From Baffinella frigidus (lineage: Eukaryota > Cryptophyceae > Cryptomonadales > Baffinellaceae): a stretch of DNA of 11,383 nt. Every line of letters starts with the position of its first letter. The stretch's first letter is position 1. The translations under genes were made by a program, and so were the position numbers. The DNA is taken from assembly GCA_026770585.1 (NCBI GenBank), contig MU646970.1, forward strand, positions 132,990 through 144,372. Direction: 5' to 3'. This document shows, piece after piece, positions 1 to 6,739 of the stretch. Below the pieces are notes generated by a model that was not told where the DNA came from, ran no database searches, and saw nothing but the letters and a program-made list of their open reading frames with translations.

Positions 1-107
1 CTACACCCTACACCCTAGGGGTTGAAACCTTAAACCCTCAAGCCTAACTAAGCCCTAAGGGTCTCAAGCCTAGAGCCTAAACCCTAAGAGTTTAGAGTTG
101 ATGGTTC

Positions 108-193
108 AGGGTTTAGGGTTTAGGGTTTAGGGTTTAGGGTTTAGGGTTTAGGGTTTAGGGTTTAGGGTTTAGGGTTTAGGGTTTAGGGTTTAG
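108..193 (+). repeat. TTTAGGG array (plant/alga telomere type)
   Basis: About twelve near-perfect GGGTTTA heptamers in tandem. This is the cleanest array in the window. The sequence on both sides is ordinary and the orientation changes elsewhere, so it is interstitial rather than a chromosome end. Confidence 0.9.
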
Positions 194-209
194 ACTGCAC
201 TTCCTGTTT

Positions 210-268
210 TGGGGTTCAGGGTTCAGGGATTAGGGATTAGGGATTAGGGATTAGGGATTAGGGATTAT
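210..268 (+). repeat. GGGATTA variant heptamer array
   Basis: GGGTTCA units give way to about six GGGATTA units. It is a separately homogenised variant next to the TTTAGGG array. Confidence 0.85.
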
Positions 269-318
269 GGAACGATAAAATTGCAGCAGTGATTGGTGGC
301 GGCGAACGCATGATGCTC

Positions 319-459
319 TCATTTGAATACACTTTTAATTTATAAACTTGGATTCAATCAAAATTACTGCACGTTTTGCTTTAATACTACCAATAAAGAT
401 CGTTTTGTGTAGTAGATTTCATTGAACCAAGTTTATAAATTAAAAGTGTTTCCATATGA
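319..459. mobile_element. Foldback (MITE-like) element, TSD GCTC
   Basis: The 141 bp have inverted arms (319-372 against 407-459) beginning TCATTTGAATACAC and ending GTGTTTCCATATGA. The inner part pairs well around ACTTTTAATTTATAAACTTG. GCTC occurs directly before (315-318) and after (460-463). No open frame, so it is non-autonomous. Confidence 0.75.
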
Positions 460-743
460 GCTCACCGGCAAGGTCTCGAGAGAGGGTCAGGGGCCAGGGG
501 TCAGGGTTTGGGGGGCCGGGGTTAGGGTGTAGGTAAAGAGAGAGAGAGAGCTGTATTACTACCACCACGGCCGCCATGTATGCACCCCCACCGAGGCTGC
601 GTCTGAGCAGGGAGTAGGGCTTAGGGTGATGGCAGATGAAAGTTGTTGGACACCCAGGCAACCACACACTCTGCTGAAAGAGTGGGTGTGGGCGGACGCA
701 GGAGGCTCACCGGCAGGGGCTGGTGGAGGGGTGGGCGGGCGTT
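460..743. other. No gene recognised
   Basis: GGTCAGGGGCCAGGGGTCAG-type G-rich sequence, repeat R and GC-rich unique sequence. Open frames on both strands look like chance. A 5' exon of the main gene could hide here, but none stands out. Confidence 0.4.
541..608 (+). repeat. Dispersed repeat R, copy 1
   Basis: AGAGAGAGAG, then TACTACCACCACGGCCGCC, CCCCCACCGAGGCTGCGTCT and GAGC. Further copies are at 9008-9125 (same strand) and 3184-3240 (opposite strand). On the reverse strand copies 1 and 3 encode SLGGGAY-AAV, but no gene can be supported. Confidence 0.6.
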
Positions 744-1120
744 CTCGACAGTATCGGGCAGGTGCGCAAGAGCAGACTTCATTCTATCTTCCTCTTCTTC
801 TTCGTTGTTGCTTTCGCGCCTTGGCATTGACTGATGCCGAAAATCTGCGGTCAGGTGCGAGAGAAGACTTGATTGTATCTTCCGCTTCTTCTCTTCTTCT
901 TAATTGCTTTCGAGCGTAGGTTTGAGCGATACCAACAGCCCCCCCCTCGGACCAATCTCGACAGTATCGGCCAGGCGTCTCAGAGGCTGGCTCGTTCTTA
1001 AGGCTCGTAGACTTTGGTATCCCTCAACTCAAGGATTGAGGGCCTATCTAGGACCGGTTTCGAGAAGATTATCGGCTAGGTGCGCGAGAAGGCTTCATTG
1101 TATTGACTTCTTCTTCTCTA
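744..1120 (+). repeat. Diverged GTGCGCGAGAAGGCTTC modules
   Basis: About 756, 849 and 1079 start a module AGGTGCG-GAGAAG-CTTCATTGTAT followed by TTCTTCTTCTCTTC pyrimidine tracts, and ATCTCGACAGTATCGG-CAGG occurs near 744 and 955. The same string starts the intron after the exon a copy at 2988, so these may be duplicated intron starts. I see no coding exon here. Confidence 0.4.
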
Positions 1121-1123
1121 CAG

Positions 1124-1295
1124 AGCGTTTGCGGTAATTGTTGTCCGTTTTCGACTTACAGTTTTCGTTTTTTTTAGTTTTTTAAAAATGTTGTCAAGGT
1201 CGTATTTTTTTTTAAATGGACACTTCTGGTACAAATGAAAACCCGAAAACCCGAAAACTGCAAATCGCAGACGGACAACAATTACCGCAAACGCT
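1124..1295. mobile_element. Foldback element with ~45-bp arms
   Basis: The arms start AGCGTTTGCGGTAATTGTTG on the left and return as the reverse complement at the right (TTACCGCAAACGCT). The flanks ACAG and CCAG are a possible 4-bp duplication with one change. The loop is T-rich and contains CAAGGTCGTATTT, also seen at 2323-2335. Confidence 0.7.
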
Positions 1296-1344
1296 CCAGT
1301 CAATCGGAGGCCCCGATGGGCGTCGCGTGGCACGTCTCAAGTTG

Positions 1345-1398
1345 ACACCTTCGTCTTAAGTCACACCTTCGTCTTAAGTCACACCTTCGTCTTAAGTC
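1345..1398 (+). repeat. 18-bp tandem repeat, three copies
   Basis: ACACCTTCGTCTTAAGTC occurs three times in a row with almost no change. CACCTTCGTCT recurs singly at 2081. Confidence 0.85.
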
Positions 1399-1500
1399 GG
1401 AGGCGACCCCGTCTCCTTGCGCCAGTCGCTTTATACTCACCTCAATCCGCCTCCTTAACAATCCTGAAAACCCCATAACAATTCCCACCACGCGATTTCA

Positions 1501-2141
1501 CGCGCACAGAGGAGAACTGGGTGGCATCCTGACGTGCGTGGCTTCCGATGGATGGTGGATGGTTCCGGTTCAAGCTCTATTGTTCGTGTTAGTGTCATTA
1601 CCGGTTCAAGCTTTGTTCAGAGGTTAAACCGGTACTGACACTAACACGAATAATAGCATTATACCACTGTACTGATACTAACACTAACAACCAGCTGATT
1701 AATAAACCCCATCTCTCAGGCGCACGGATGAGACATAGACGCCATCCTCACGCGCGTGGCACCCGCCCACCTGAAGATCCCCTCTAGACGTTTTGGGGCC
1801 ATACACCCTACACCCGTTTCGGGGCCAGAGGGTCTGACCTCTCGTCTCCCAGGCGTACGAAGGGGGCCTGAAGACCCTTTTTTTATCCTTATAACCCCAT
1901 GACAATGGATCCAACAATTCTCAAAACGCGATTTCAGGCGCACGGATGAGACCTGGGCGCTATCCTGACGCGCGTGGCTTCCGCCCACCTGAAAATCCCC
2001 TCTCTACACAATCCTTCAACCCCCGTACCAATTCTTAAAATGCGATTGGCAATCCTTAACCCCCTTGGAAAATAGTAAACCACCTTCGTCTCCCAGGCGC
2101 ACGGAGGAGACCTCGGGGCGATACTGACGCGCGTGGCAACC
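1501..2141 (+). pseudogene. Decayed copies of exon a (four, upstream)
   Basis: Copies of the AHGGDLGAILTRVA-coding module start near 1501, 1720, 1938 and 2097. The last three follow an acceptor-like CTCAG, TTTCAG or CCCAG. Each carries CGCACGGA(T/G)GAGAC and a version of ATCCTGACGCGCGTGGC. The first ends by 1548; the next two run into AATCCCCTCT-like sequence with no donor. The last is interrupted by the foldback element at 2142-2282. Linker sequence such as AACCCC-ACAATTCT-AAA-CGCGATT is also shared, so whole exon-plus-intron units were duplicated. Confidence 0.6.
1579..1654. repeat. Short inverted repeat, 29-bp arms
   Basis: ATTGTTCGTGTTAGTGTCAT at 1579-1598 is matched in reverse at 1626-1654 (GACACTAACACGAATAAT). 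ACTAACACTAAC at 1676-1687 looks like a further piece of the right arm. No target duplication is clear. Confidence 0.6.
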
Positions 2142-2282
2142 TGATCTCCACAAAAGTATTAATTGATTGCTTTTGGCGCAACGAAATTTACTACACAGAT
2201 GCTTTACTATTACTTTTATGAGCAAATCGTGTAGTAATTTTCGTTACCCAAAAGCAATTAATTAATACTTGTATGGAGATTA
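2142..2282. mobile_element. Foldback element inserted in an exon a copy, TSD AACC
   Basis: The 141 bp have arms 2142-2196 and 2229-2282, from TGATCTCCA to TGGAGATTA, with inner ATTGCTTTTGG and AACGAAA-TTACTACAC. AACC flanks both sides (2138-2141, 2283-2286). Removing the element with one AACC restores GCGTGGCAACCGCCCACCTG, the sequence of neighbouring copies. Confidence 0.8.
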
Positions 2283-2304
2283 AACCGCCCACCTGACCCC
2301 CCCC

Positions 2305-2327
2305 CCTTGAGAAACTGTTTCTCAAGG
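2305..2327. repeat. Perfect palindrome beside a C-run
   Basis: CCTTGAGAAAC-T-GTTTCTCAAGG forms an 11-bp perfect stem directly after ten C residues (2297-2306). Confidence 0.75.
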
Positions 2328-2361
2328 TCGTATTTGTATCAACAAACGTCTCGCGTGGCAG

Positions 2362-2457
2362 GCACATGGAGGAGACCTGGGTGCAATTCTGACGGGGGTG
2401 GCAGGCGCCCAGCTGAAGATCGCGGCGGCACGCGACGCGTCGCTGGCGGCGGCTCAG
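2362..2457 (+). CDS. Exon a: first recognised BAR-like helix
   Basis: The exon is 96 nt, phase 0 to phase 0, with acceptor GTGGCAG and donor CTCAG|GTTCAC. It encodes 32 residues starting AHGGDLGAILTGVAG and ending in an Ala-rich stretch (DASLAAAQ), a good amphipathic helix. Of seven related copies between 1501 and 2990 only this one has an intact acceptor, an open frame and an intact donor. In endophilin-like BAR domains a Gly-Leu-Gly-containing helix start lies at the equivalent place. The exon before it is unknown. Confidence 0.5.
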
Positions 2458-2579
2458 GTTCACCTCGCGTATCGTCACTATGGACCCGTCCCCAGACCGC
2501 GTTGTGCCACCTCCTGCCGGCACACGCAAGGCAGTCACCTCGGACAGTTGGCTTCGGCGGGCGCTCACGAGCCTGCCGG

Positions 2580-2705
2580 CGGGGCTGTTGCTTCATGTCT
2601 TGTAGGGCAACGCAATGTGCCACACAAATACTGTACCATACTATCACTAGTATGGTGTGATGGTTTAGTAAGTTTCGTTGCCGAAAAGCAATTAATCAGC
2701 ACTTG
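2580..2705. mobile_element. Degraded relative of the 2142-2282 foldback
   Basis: The right arm, GTTTCGTTGCCGAAAAGCAA then TTAATCAGCACTTG, matches the reverse arm of the 2142 element. The left arm (GTTGCTTCATG and GGGCAACG) is diverged. A small palindrome, CCATACTATCACTAGTATGG, sits in the middle. Confidence 0.5.
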
Positions 2706-2740
2706 GCGCCATCCTGTGACGCGGCGCTGGCGGCAGCCCT
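2705..2740 (+). pseudogene. Internally deleted copy of exon a
   Basis: The sequence begins GGCGCCATCCTG and ends GGCGGCAGCCCTG|GTTCACCTC, keeping the start, the end and the intron start of exon a while its middle is lost. It contains an early TGA in the original frame. Confidence 0.5.
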
Positions 2741-2748
2741 GGTTCACC

Positions 2749-2839
2749 TCCTTTCGATCTGCAATATACGATCCTTTCGATCTGCAATATACGCTCCTTT
2801 CGATCGGCAATATACGATCCTTTCGATCTGCAATATAAC
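2749..2839 (+). repeat. 23-bp tandem repeat, about four copies
   Basis: TCCTTTCGATCTGCAATATA plus CGA repeats at 2749, 2772, 2795 and 2818 with single changes. It follows the deleted exon a copy. Confidence 0.9.
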
Positions 2840-2858
2840 CACGTTTCTCCCCCCGTCA

Positions 2859-2926
2859 ACGGATTGCTTAACCGCTTTTGGGCTGCGAAAATTACTGCAC
2901 GATTGGACGATGCTAGTGTTAGTACA
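2859..2926 (+). mobile_element. Half-copy of the 2142-type element (left arm only)
   Basis: GGATTGCTTAACCGCTTTTG then GGCTGCGAAAATTACTGCAC matches the left arm of the 2142 element. No right arm is present before the exon a copy begins at 2928. Confidence 0.5.
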
Positions 2927-2927
2927 G

Positions 2928-2987
2928 CCATCCTGACGCGCGTGGCAGCCGCCCAGCTGACAAGACGATGCCCTGGCTGCGGCTCAG
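2928..2987 (+). pseudogene. Copy of exon a with a shortened 3' half
   Basis: The sequence from CCATCCTGACGCGCGTGGC through GCCCAGCTGA to GCGGCTCAG|GTGTGA matches exon a but is about 14 bases shorter in the second half, so it cannot keep frame. The intron start GTGTGAGAGAAGGCTT recurs at 849, 1079 and 756. Confidence 0.5.
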
Positions 2988-3087
2988 GTGTGAGAGAAGG
3001 CTTTCGTGCAAAGCAGCTGACTCAGATAGGAAGAAGGCTTTACTGGGGCTTTGCTGTTCAGCAATTGATTCCGATGGTTAATCTTGA

Positions 3088-3178
3088 TTAATGGCTTTTG
3101 GGGCAACAAAAGTACCACATAATTGCTGTACTACTACGAGCATGGTCCAATTGTGTAGTGATTTTCGTTGCCCAAAAC
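3088..3178. mobile_element. Foldback element related to 2142-2282
   Basis: GGCTTTTGGGGCAACAAAAG on the left pairs with GATTTTCGTTGCCCAAAACA on the right, with ATAATTG and CAATTGTG inside. Ends and target duplication are not clear. Confidence 0.6.
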
Positions 3179-3183
3179 AGATT

Positions 3184-3240
3184 CATGAGACACAGCCTCG
3201 GCGGGGGTGCTTACGTGGCGGCCGTGTTGGTAATAATAGA
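3184..3240 (-). repeat. Dispersed repeat R, copy 2 (inverted)
   Basis: GAGACACAGCCTCGGCGGGG through GTGGCGGCCGTGTTGGTAAT matches the reverse complement of 551-608. It directly follows a foldback element. Confidence 0.6.
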
Positions 3241-3254
3241 GGTCTGTCGCAATC

Positions 3255-3393
3255 TCATCCCGCCAGGTATTCAATATAATTGCTCGAAACGCATACTTTT
3301 GGCGTCATAAGTTGCCAATTTGGCCACTTCAGGCAGAATATGAAGCCAGAAGTATACGTTTCGAGCAATTAATCTAAATACCTGGCGGCATGA
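3255..3393. mobile_element. Foldback element, TSD AATC
   Basis: The 139 bp begin TCATCCCGCCAGGTATT and end AATACCTGGCGGCATGA. About 60-bp arms pair along TAATTGCTCGAAACG. AATC flanks both sides (3251-3254, 3394-3397). It lies in the intron just before exon b. Confidence 0.78.
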
Positions 3394-3426
3394 AATCACT
3401 CATCTGACGGAGATGAACCTGAACAG

Positions 3427-3473
3427 GAGCACATGCTGGCGACTGTCACGCGACTGCTCGAGGTGGACTACAG
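3427..3473 (+). CDS. Exon b: helix containing EHMLATVTRLLEVDY
   Basis: The acceptor is CTGAACAG and the donor TACAG|GTAAAC. The 47 nt run from phase 0 to phase 2, and the split AG|G codon (Arg) is completed by the next exon. The frame could extend upstream as far as 3394, directly after a foldback element, so the exact start is less certain than the end. The intron that follows is a clear telomere-heptamer intron, which makes the donor one of the best supported here. Confidence 0.62.
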
Positions 3474-3475
3474 GT

Positions 3476-3494
3476 AAACCCTCAACCCCAAACC

Positions 3495-3526
<32 letters not shown>

Positions 3527-3670
3527 ACCCTAAACCATGAACTCTGAACCCTGAACCCTGAACCTCCAACGTGCAAAACCGTAAACCGTGAACCGTGAAC
3601 CGTAAACCCCCAACCTGCAAAACTGTAAACCGTCAACTGTCAACCCTAAACCCTAAACCCAAACCCTGTT
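3476..3670 (+). repeat. Intron b-c made of CCCTAAA-type heptamers
   Basis: After the donor at 3474 the intron is AACCCTC, CCCTAAA, CCCTGAA and CCGTAAA units until GTTTTCTACAG. CAACCCT dominates the start and CCGTGAA/CCGTAAA the middle. Confidence 0.8.
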
Positions 3671-3678
3671 TTCTACAG

Positions 3679-3717
3679 GGAGGTGCGCGACAAGAAACTC
3701 CGCCTCTACCGCTCCCG
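3679..3717 (+). CDS. Exon c: 39-nt microexon, EVRDKKLRLYRS
   Basis: The exon is only 39 nt, between TTTTCTACAG and CCCG|GTAACC. It enters and leaves in phase 2. It adds a strongly basic helix segment (EVRDKKLRLYR) that continues exon b directly. Both flanking introns consist of CCCTAAA-type heptamers, so the non-repetitive GC-rich block stands out. A basic stretch here would fit the membrane-facing surface of a BAR dimer; that is inference. Confidence 0.62.
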
Positions 3718-3719
3718 GT

Positions 3720-4080
3720 AACCCGAGACCCTAAACACCATAAACCATAAACCATAAACCCTAAACCCTAAACCCTAAACCCTAAACCCTAAACCCAAAA
3801 CCCTAAACCCCAAACCCTGAACCCTAAACCCCAGAACCCAACACCCTAAACCTAATTACAAACTCCAACCCTAAACTCCAAACCCTAACCCTAACTCTCA
3901 ACTCCAATCCCTCACCCCTAAACCCTGCACCCTAATCTCCAAACCCCAACCTTACACTCCAAACCCTAACCCTAACTCTCAACTCTAGACCCCAACCCTA
4001 AACTGCAAACCCCAACCCCTACTCTCAACTCCAAACCCCGACCCTAACTCTAAACTGCAACCCCCACCCCCGAAATGGTG
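3720..4080 (+). repeat. Intron c-d made of degenerate CCCTAAA heptamers
   Basis: The intron starts as ACCATAAACCATAAA, becomes clean CCCTAAA near 3760-3800, then decays into CTCCAAACCC and CCCTAACTCTCAACTCC higher-order units of about 21-35 bp. Confidence 0.8.
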
Positions 4081-4122
4081 CACCGTAAACTGTAAAGCGT
4101 AGGACACACGGTGTCGGCACAG

Positions 4123-4195
4123 GGCGGCACTGGAGGGGGCAGCGGCGCGGGTGCAACACTACCGCCGCAAGATGCGCGGGGGCCACGCCCACCAG
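4123..4195 (+). CDS. Exon d: basic helix, AALEGAARVQHYRRKMRGG
   Basis: The exon follows GTGTCGGCACAG and ends CACCAG|GTTTAA. It is 73 nt, completing the split CGG codon and ending in phase 0. It encodes AALEGAARVQHYRRKMRGG followed by HAHQ. The Lys/Arg cluster followed by a Gly-Gly break looks like the tip loop between two long BAR helices. Confidence 0.62.
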
Positions 4196-4676
4196 GTTTA
4201 ACTAATCCATCAAATCACGCAATGCCACTCTTTTCGAAAGCTCTGCACAGTTGCTTTACTATTTTACTAGTAGCTATTACTGAGTTGCTTTATTACCCAA
4301 GCCCTGAAGTCAAGCCGATTTTGCTGTTTTTTAACAAAGTTTGGTGCCCTGGTCTTCTCAAAGTGCGGAGACCAGAAGGAGCGATGAGCGCCCATCCAGC
4401 GGCGCAGCCACAGCGTTGCTCAGTGTGCTGACGCAACGTCCGCAACCAGCACCCTGCCTGCGGCTGCCTCCTAGCTACAAGCCCGCCTCAGAAGTCGGCG
4501 TAAGTCAACATTAGTCGACATCACTATTTTTGACAGTCTTTCGTGCTCTGGTCTTCTCAAAGTGCGGAGAACAGGAGGCGGGTCCCAACAATCAATCCTC
4601 AATCCTAAACCCTAAATCCTAAACCCCAACCCCTAAATTATCACCCCTAAACCCTCACCCCTCACCCCCTAAACAG
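4196..4676 (+). other. Intron d-e
   Basis: This intron is mostly not heptameric. It holds a direct repeat, CTGGTCTTCTCAAAGTGCGG, at 4351-4370 and again at about 4551-4570, and AT-rich GTTGCTTTACTATTTTACTA. CCCTAAA-type sequence returns only from about 4600. No coding signal is seen. Confidence 0.5.
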
Positions 4677-4748
4677 GAGAGCAAAATGGAGGGGGCGCTC
4701 CGCGAGCTCCTCTTTTCCGAAGCCGACTTCTCCTCTCTCAACGCCTCG
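4677..4748 (+). CDS. Exon e: ESKMEGALRELLFSEADF helix
   Basis: The exon is 72 nt, phase 0 to phase 0, acceptor CTAAACAG, donor GCCTCG|GTGCGC. It encodes 24 residues beginning ESKMEGALRELL and ending SSLNAS. The donor is supported by degenerate copies downstream, where the bases after GCCTCG|GT diverge while those before it are kept. An ATG at codon 4 makes it look like a gene start, but the in-phase upstream exons argue for an internal exon. Confidence 0.6.
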
Positions 4749-5373
4749 GTGCGCCCAGGGGTTTGGTTTTTCTCTACGAATATTCGTGGCTATAAGGTTT
4801 AGGGCTTAGGGTTTAGGGCTCCAGTTTTTTGAGTATCATTGGTAACACGGAATGGGGGTTCAAAGTCCCCTCTTTTCCGAAGCGGATTTCTCCTCTCTCA
4901 TGCCTCGGTACGCCCATCGCAAAAGTCACTTGCAGACAAAAGCAGATGGTGCTGGTACTAAACAGTTGATTTTAGGATTAAAGTTGACAATGCTGTCACT
5001 AAAGCGTAAAGCCGACTTCTCCTCTCTCAACGCCTCGGTGCGCCTAGGGTTTTGGTTTTCCCAACATTCTTGGCATTAAGGTTAATATTCTTGGCTTTAA
5101 GGTTTAGGGTTTAGGGTTTACTAACATTCTTGGCTTTAAGGTTTAGGGTTTAGGGTTTAGGGTTTAGGGCTCCAGTTTGTTTGAGTATCATTGGTAACAC
5201 GAAATGGGGGTTCAAAGTCCCGATTTTTCTGAGGCGGATTTCTCCTCTCTCAACGCCTCGGTGATCCCACCGCAAAAGTCACTTGTGGACAAAAGTAGAT
5301 GGTGCTGGTACTAAAGCGTTGACTTTGAAATTAAAGTTGACAATGCTGTTGCTAAATCGTCAACTTTGGGAAT
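4723..5373 (+). repeat. Tandem duplication carrying broken copies of exon e
   Basis: A unit of roughly 290-360 bp is present twice. Each starts GCCGACTTCTCCTCTCTCAA (4723 and 5011), passes through GGTTTTGGTTTT-like sequence, a TTTAGGG stretch, GGCTCCAGTTT and TTGAGTATCATTGGTAACAC, then a second exon-like piece (4870 and 5229) and TTGACAATGCTGT. Copies end GCCTCG|GT at 4911, 5039 and 5263; only the exon at 4677 has a proper acceptor. Confidence 0.7.
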
Positions 5374-5374
5374 G

Positions 5375-5412
5375 GAGCTCCTCGCTTCCGGCCCTTAACG
5401 CCTCGGCGAACT
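5375..5412 (+). pseudogene. Last remnant of exon e with GC instead of GT
   Basis: GAGCTCCTCGCTTCCGGCCC then TTAACGCCTCG|GCGAAC is a shortened copy of exon e; the donor has become GC. It lies directly before the TGTAGGG array. Confidence 0.45.
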
Positions 5413-5562
5413 TAGGGTGTAGGGTGTAGGGTGTAGGGTGTAATGTGTAGGGTGTGGGGTGTAGGGTGTATGGTGTAGGGTGTAGGGTGTAGGGTGTGGG
5501 GTGTAGGGTGTAGGGTGTAGGGTGTAGAGTGTTGTGCGTAGGGTGTAGGGTGTAGAGCTTTC
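5413..5562 (+). repeat. TGTAGGG heptamer array
   Basis: About twenty TGTAGGG units with a few GTGGGG and GTAATG variants. It is a different heptamer from TTTAGGG, in the G-rich orientation on this strand, between broken exon e copies and exon f. Confidence 0.9.
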
Positions 5563-5689
5563 GGTGAGGGCCTAAAGGTGCCGCCCACTACGACAAAATG
5601 TGACGATGCCAGTTCCACAAAATTGACTTTTGAAATGGCGCATGCGACCAGATGAGTGAGCGAAAAAGTGACTTTACATAATACGCACA

Positions 5690-5760
5690 GGTTATTCGCG
5701 GGCTGGTGGAGCTGGAGGCAGTGACTTTACATAATACGAACGCGGTACTCGTCAAGGGGC
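5690..5760 (+). pseudogene. Interrupted copy of exon f
   Basis: CACAGGTTATTCGCGGGCTG then GTGGAGCTGGAGGCA matches the start of exon f. It is broken by a 17-base GTGACTTTACATAATAC, itself a repeat of 5673-5689, after which the match resumes at AACGCGGTACTCGTCAAGG. The flanking GTGACTTTACA is also in front of the real exon (5840). Confidence 0.55.
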
Positions 5761-5868
5761 GCGAAAGATACACGTGGGTTCACGCAAATCCTTTTTAAAA
5801 AACGAACAGGCGTGTGCGAGACTTGACTTGAGCCGTAACGTGACTTTACAGAACACGGACACGAACAG

Positions 5869-5946
5869 GTTATGCGGGGTCTGGTGGAGTTGGAGGCAAG
5901 ATGCGGCGCGGTGCTCATCAAGGAGGCCGCTGCACACCTCGCCGCG
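5869..5946 (+). CDS. Exon f: helix VMRGLVELEARCGAVLIKEA
   Basis: The acceptor is ACACGAACAG and the donor GCCGCG|GTACCC. The 78 nt give 26 residues in phase 0, starting VMRGLVELEARC and ending AAAHLAA. It lengthens the helix begun in exon e. A degraded copy, interrupted by a GTGACTTTACATAATAC insertion, lies at 5690-5760. Confidence 0.6.
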
Positions 5947-5984
5947 GTACCCACACCCCAAACCCTAAACCACTCACCCTGCAC

Positions 5985-6055
5985 GTGACACTAACCCTGC
6001 CCGGCCTCGATCTGATCCTGGTGCAAAACCCGAGACCGGGCAGGGTTAGTATCAC
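5985..6055. repeat. Inverted repeat with 25-bp arms
   Basis: GTGACACTAACCCTGCCCGG then CCTCG (5985-6009) is mirrored at 6031-6055. The core ACTAACCCTG-CCGG-CTCG is reused at 6290 and 6872. Confidence 0.7.
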
Positions 6056-6071
6056 CCCTCCCGATCACATC

Positions 6072-6224
6072 CCGCCGATGATTCAATTTAGATACTCGGC
6101 ATTTCCTACCGAACAGGTGAATTCGGCCAAGCCTTAGCCTTATCAGGCTAATTCCTGAGCCTGGTTTAGGCTAAGAAAGTTGGACTCCCCGCAGGGCCGA
6201 GTATTTCAATTGAATCCTCGGCGG
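6072..6224. mobile_element. Foldback with 29-bp outer and ~17-bp inner arms
   Basis: CCGCCGATGATTCAATTTAG then ATACTCGGC (6072-6100) is mirrored at 6196-6224. Inside, TTAGCCTTATCAGGCT pairs with AGCCTGGTTTAGGCTAA. The size matches the other foldback elements. Confidence 0.6.
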
Positions 6225-6263
6225 TCAGGCTGAAGGACTTCTCTGCCACGCGCGATCAGCGCA

Positions 6264-6350
6264 GTTGACTAATTCCAGGCCTTCCCCGGTACTAACCCTG
6301 TCCGGTCTCGTCCCGATCTCGGTACAAACCCCACCTGGGTCAGTCAACTG
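6264..6350 (+). repeat. Intronic module before an exon g fragment (copy 1)
   Basis: GTTGACTAATTCCAGGC through GGTACTAACCCTG, CCGGTCTCGTCC and GGTACAAACCCC to GTCAACTGTCGCGCGAC precedes CTGCAG|GAGCAACGG. A second copy at 6847-6985 precedes the real exon g, so intron end plus exon start were duplicated together. Confidence 0.65.
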
Positions 6351-6382
6351 TCGCGCGACCCTGCAGGAGCAACGGTCGATCC

Positions 6383-6690
6383 TTAACCCTAAACCCTACG
6401 ACCTAAACCATCACCGCTAAGCCCTGCACCCTGACCCGTAACCCCTCACCCCTAATCCCTGACCCCGAAACCCTAAACACTCAACCCTAAACCCTAAACC
6501 CTAAACCTTAAACACAAGACCATGAACAAAAGGCTGTGCGGTCGTGCAGGAGCACAGCCCGATCCTAAACCATAAACCCTACACCCTACACCCCACTCCC
6601 TATTCCCGATTCTCTTTGCCCTGTTCCCTATTCCCTATTCCCTATTCCCTATTCCCAGAACCCTACACGAAATGGGTACACAACCCTGCA
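6383..6690 (+). repeat. Heptamer and CCCTATT tracts in intron f-g
   Basis: CCCTAAA-type units run from 6383 to about 6600, interrupted by an exon g fragment at 6543-6562. About six TTCCCTA units follow at 6616-6656, another local variant. Confidence 0.7.
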
Positions 6691-6691
6691 G

Positions 6692-6739
6692 GTCGCAACC
6701 GCCCTCTCGGCGCTGAAGGACCTCCCCACCCGGTCCAAG
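6692..6739 (+). pseudogene. Pseudo-exon related to exon g
   Basis: The 48 nt lie between CCCTGCAG and TCCAAG|GTTAGG and read VATALSALKDLPTRSK in phase 0, so they could be spliced in. The peptide is a poor copy of GVALRALDDLAAPL, and including it would split the helix shared by exons f and g. I treat it as a decayed duplicate that still has splice sites. Confidence 0.35.

Noticed and set aside
108-193. True chromosome end
   Set aside because: Ordinary sequence lies on both sides, heptamers occur in both orientations throughout, and many are inside introns.
2398-2838. 146-codon plus-strand frame
   Set aside because: It starts inside exon a but reads through its donor into intron, a foldback remnant and the 23-bp tandem repeat; phase agreement with exon b supports splicing at 2457 instead.
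2749-2839. CRISPR-like array
   Set aside because: The 23-bp units are directly adjacent with no spacers, and the context is eukaryotic.
5412-5618. Minus-strand frame of HPTPYTL-like repeats
   Set aside because: It is only the translation of the TGTAGGG array.
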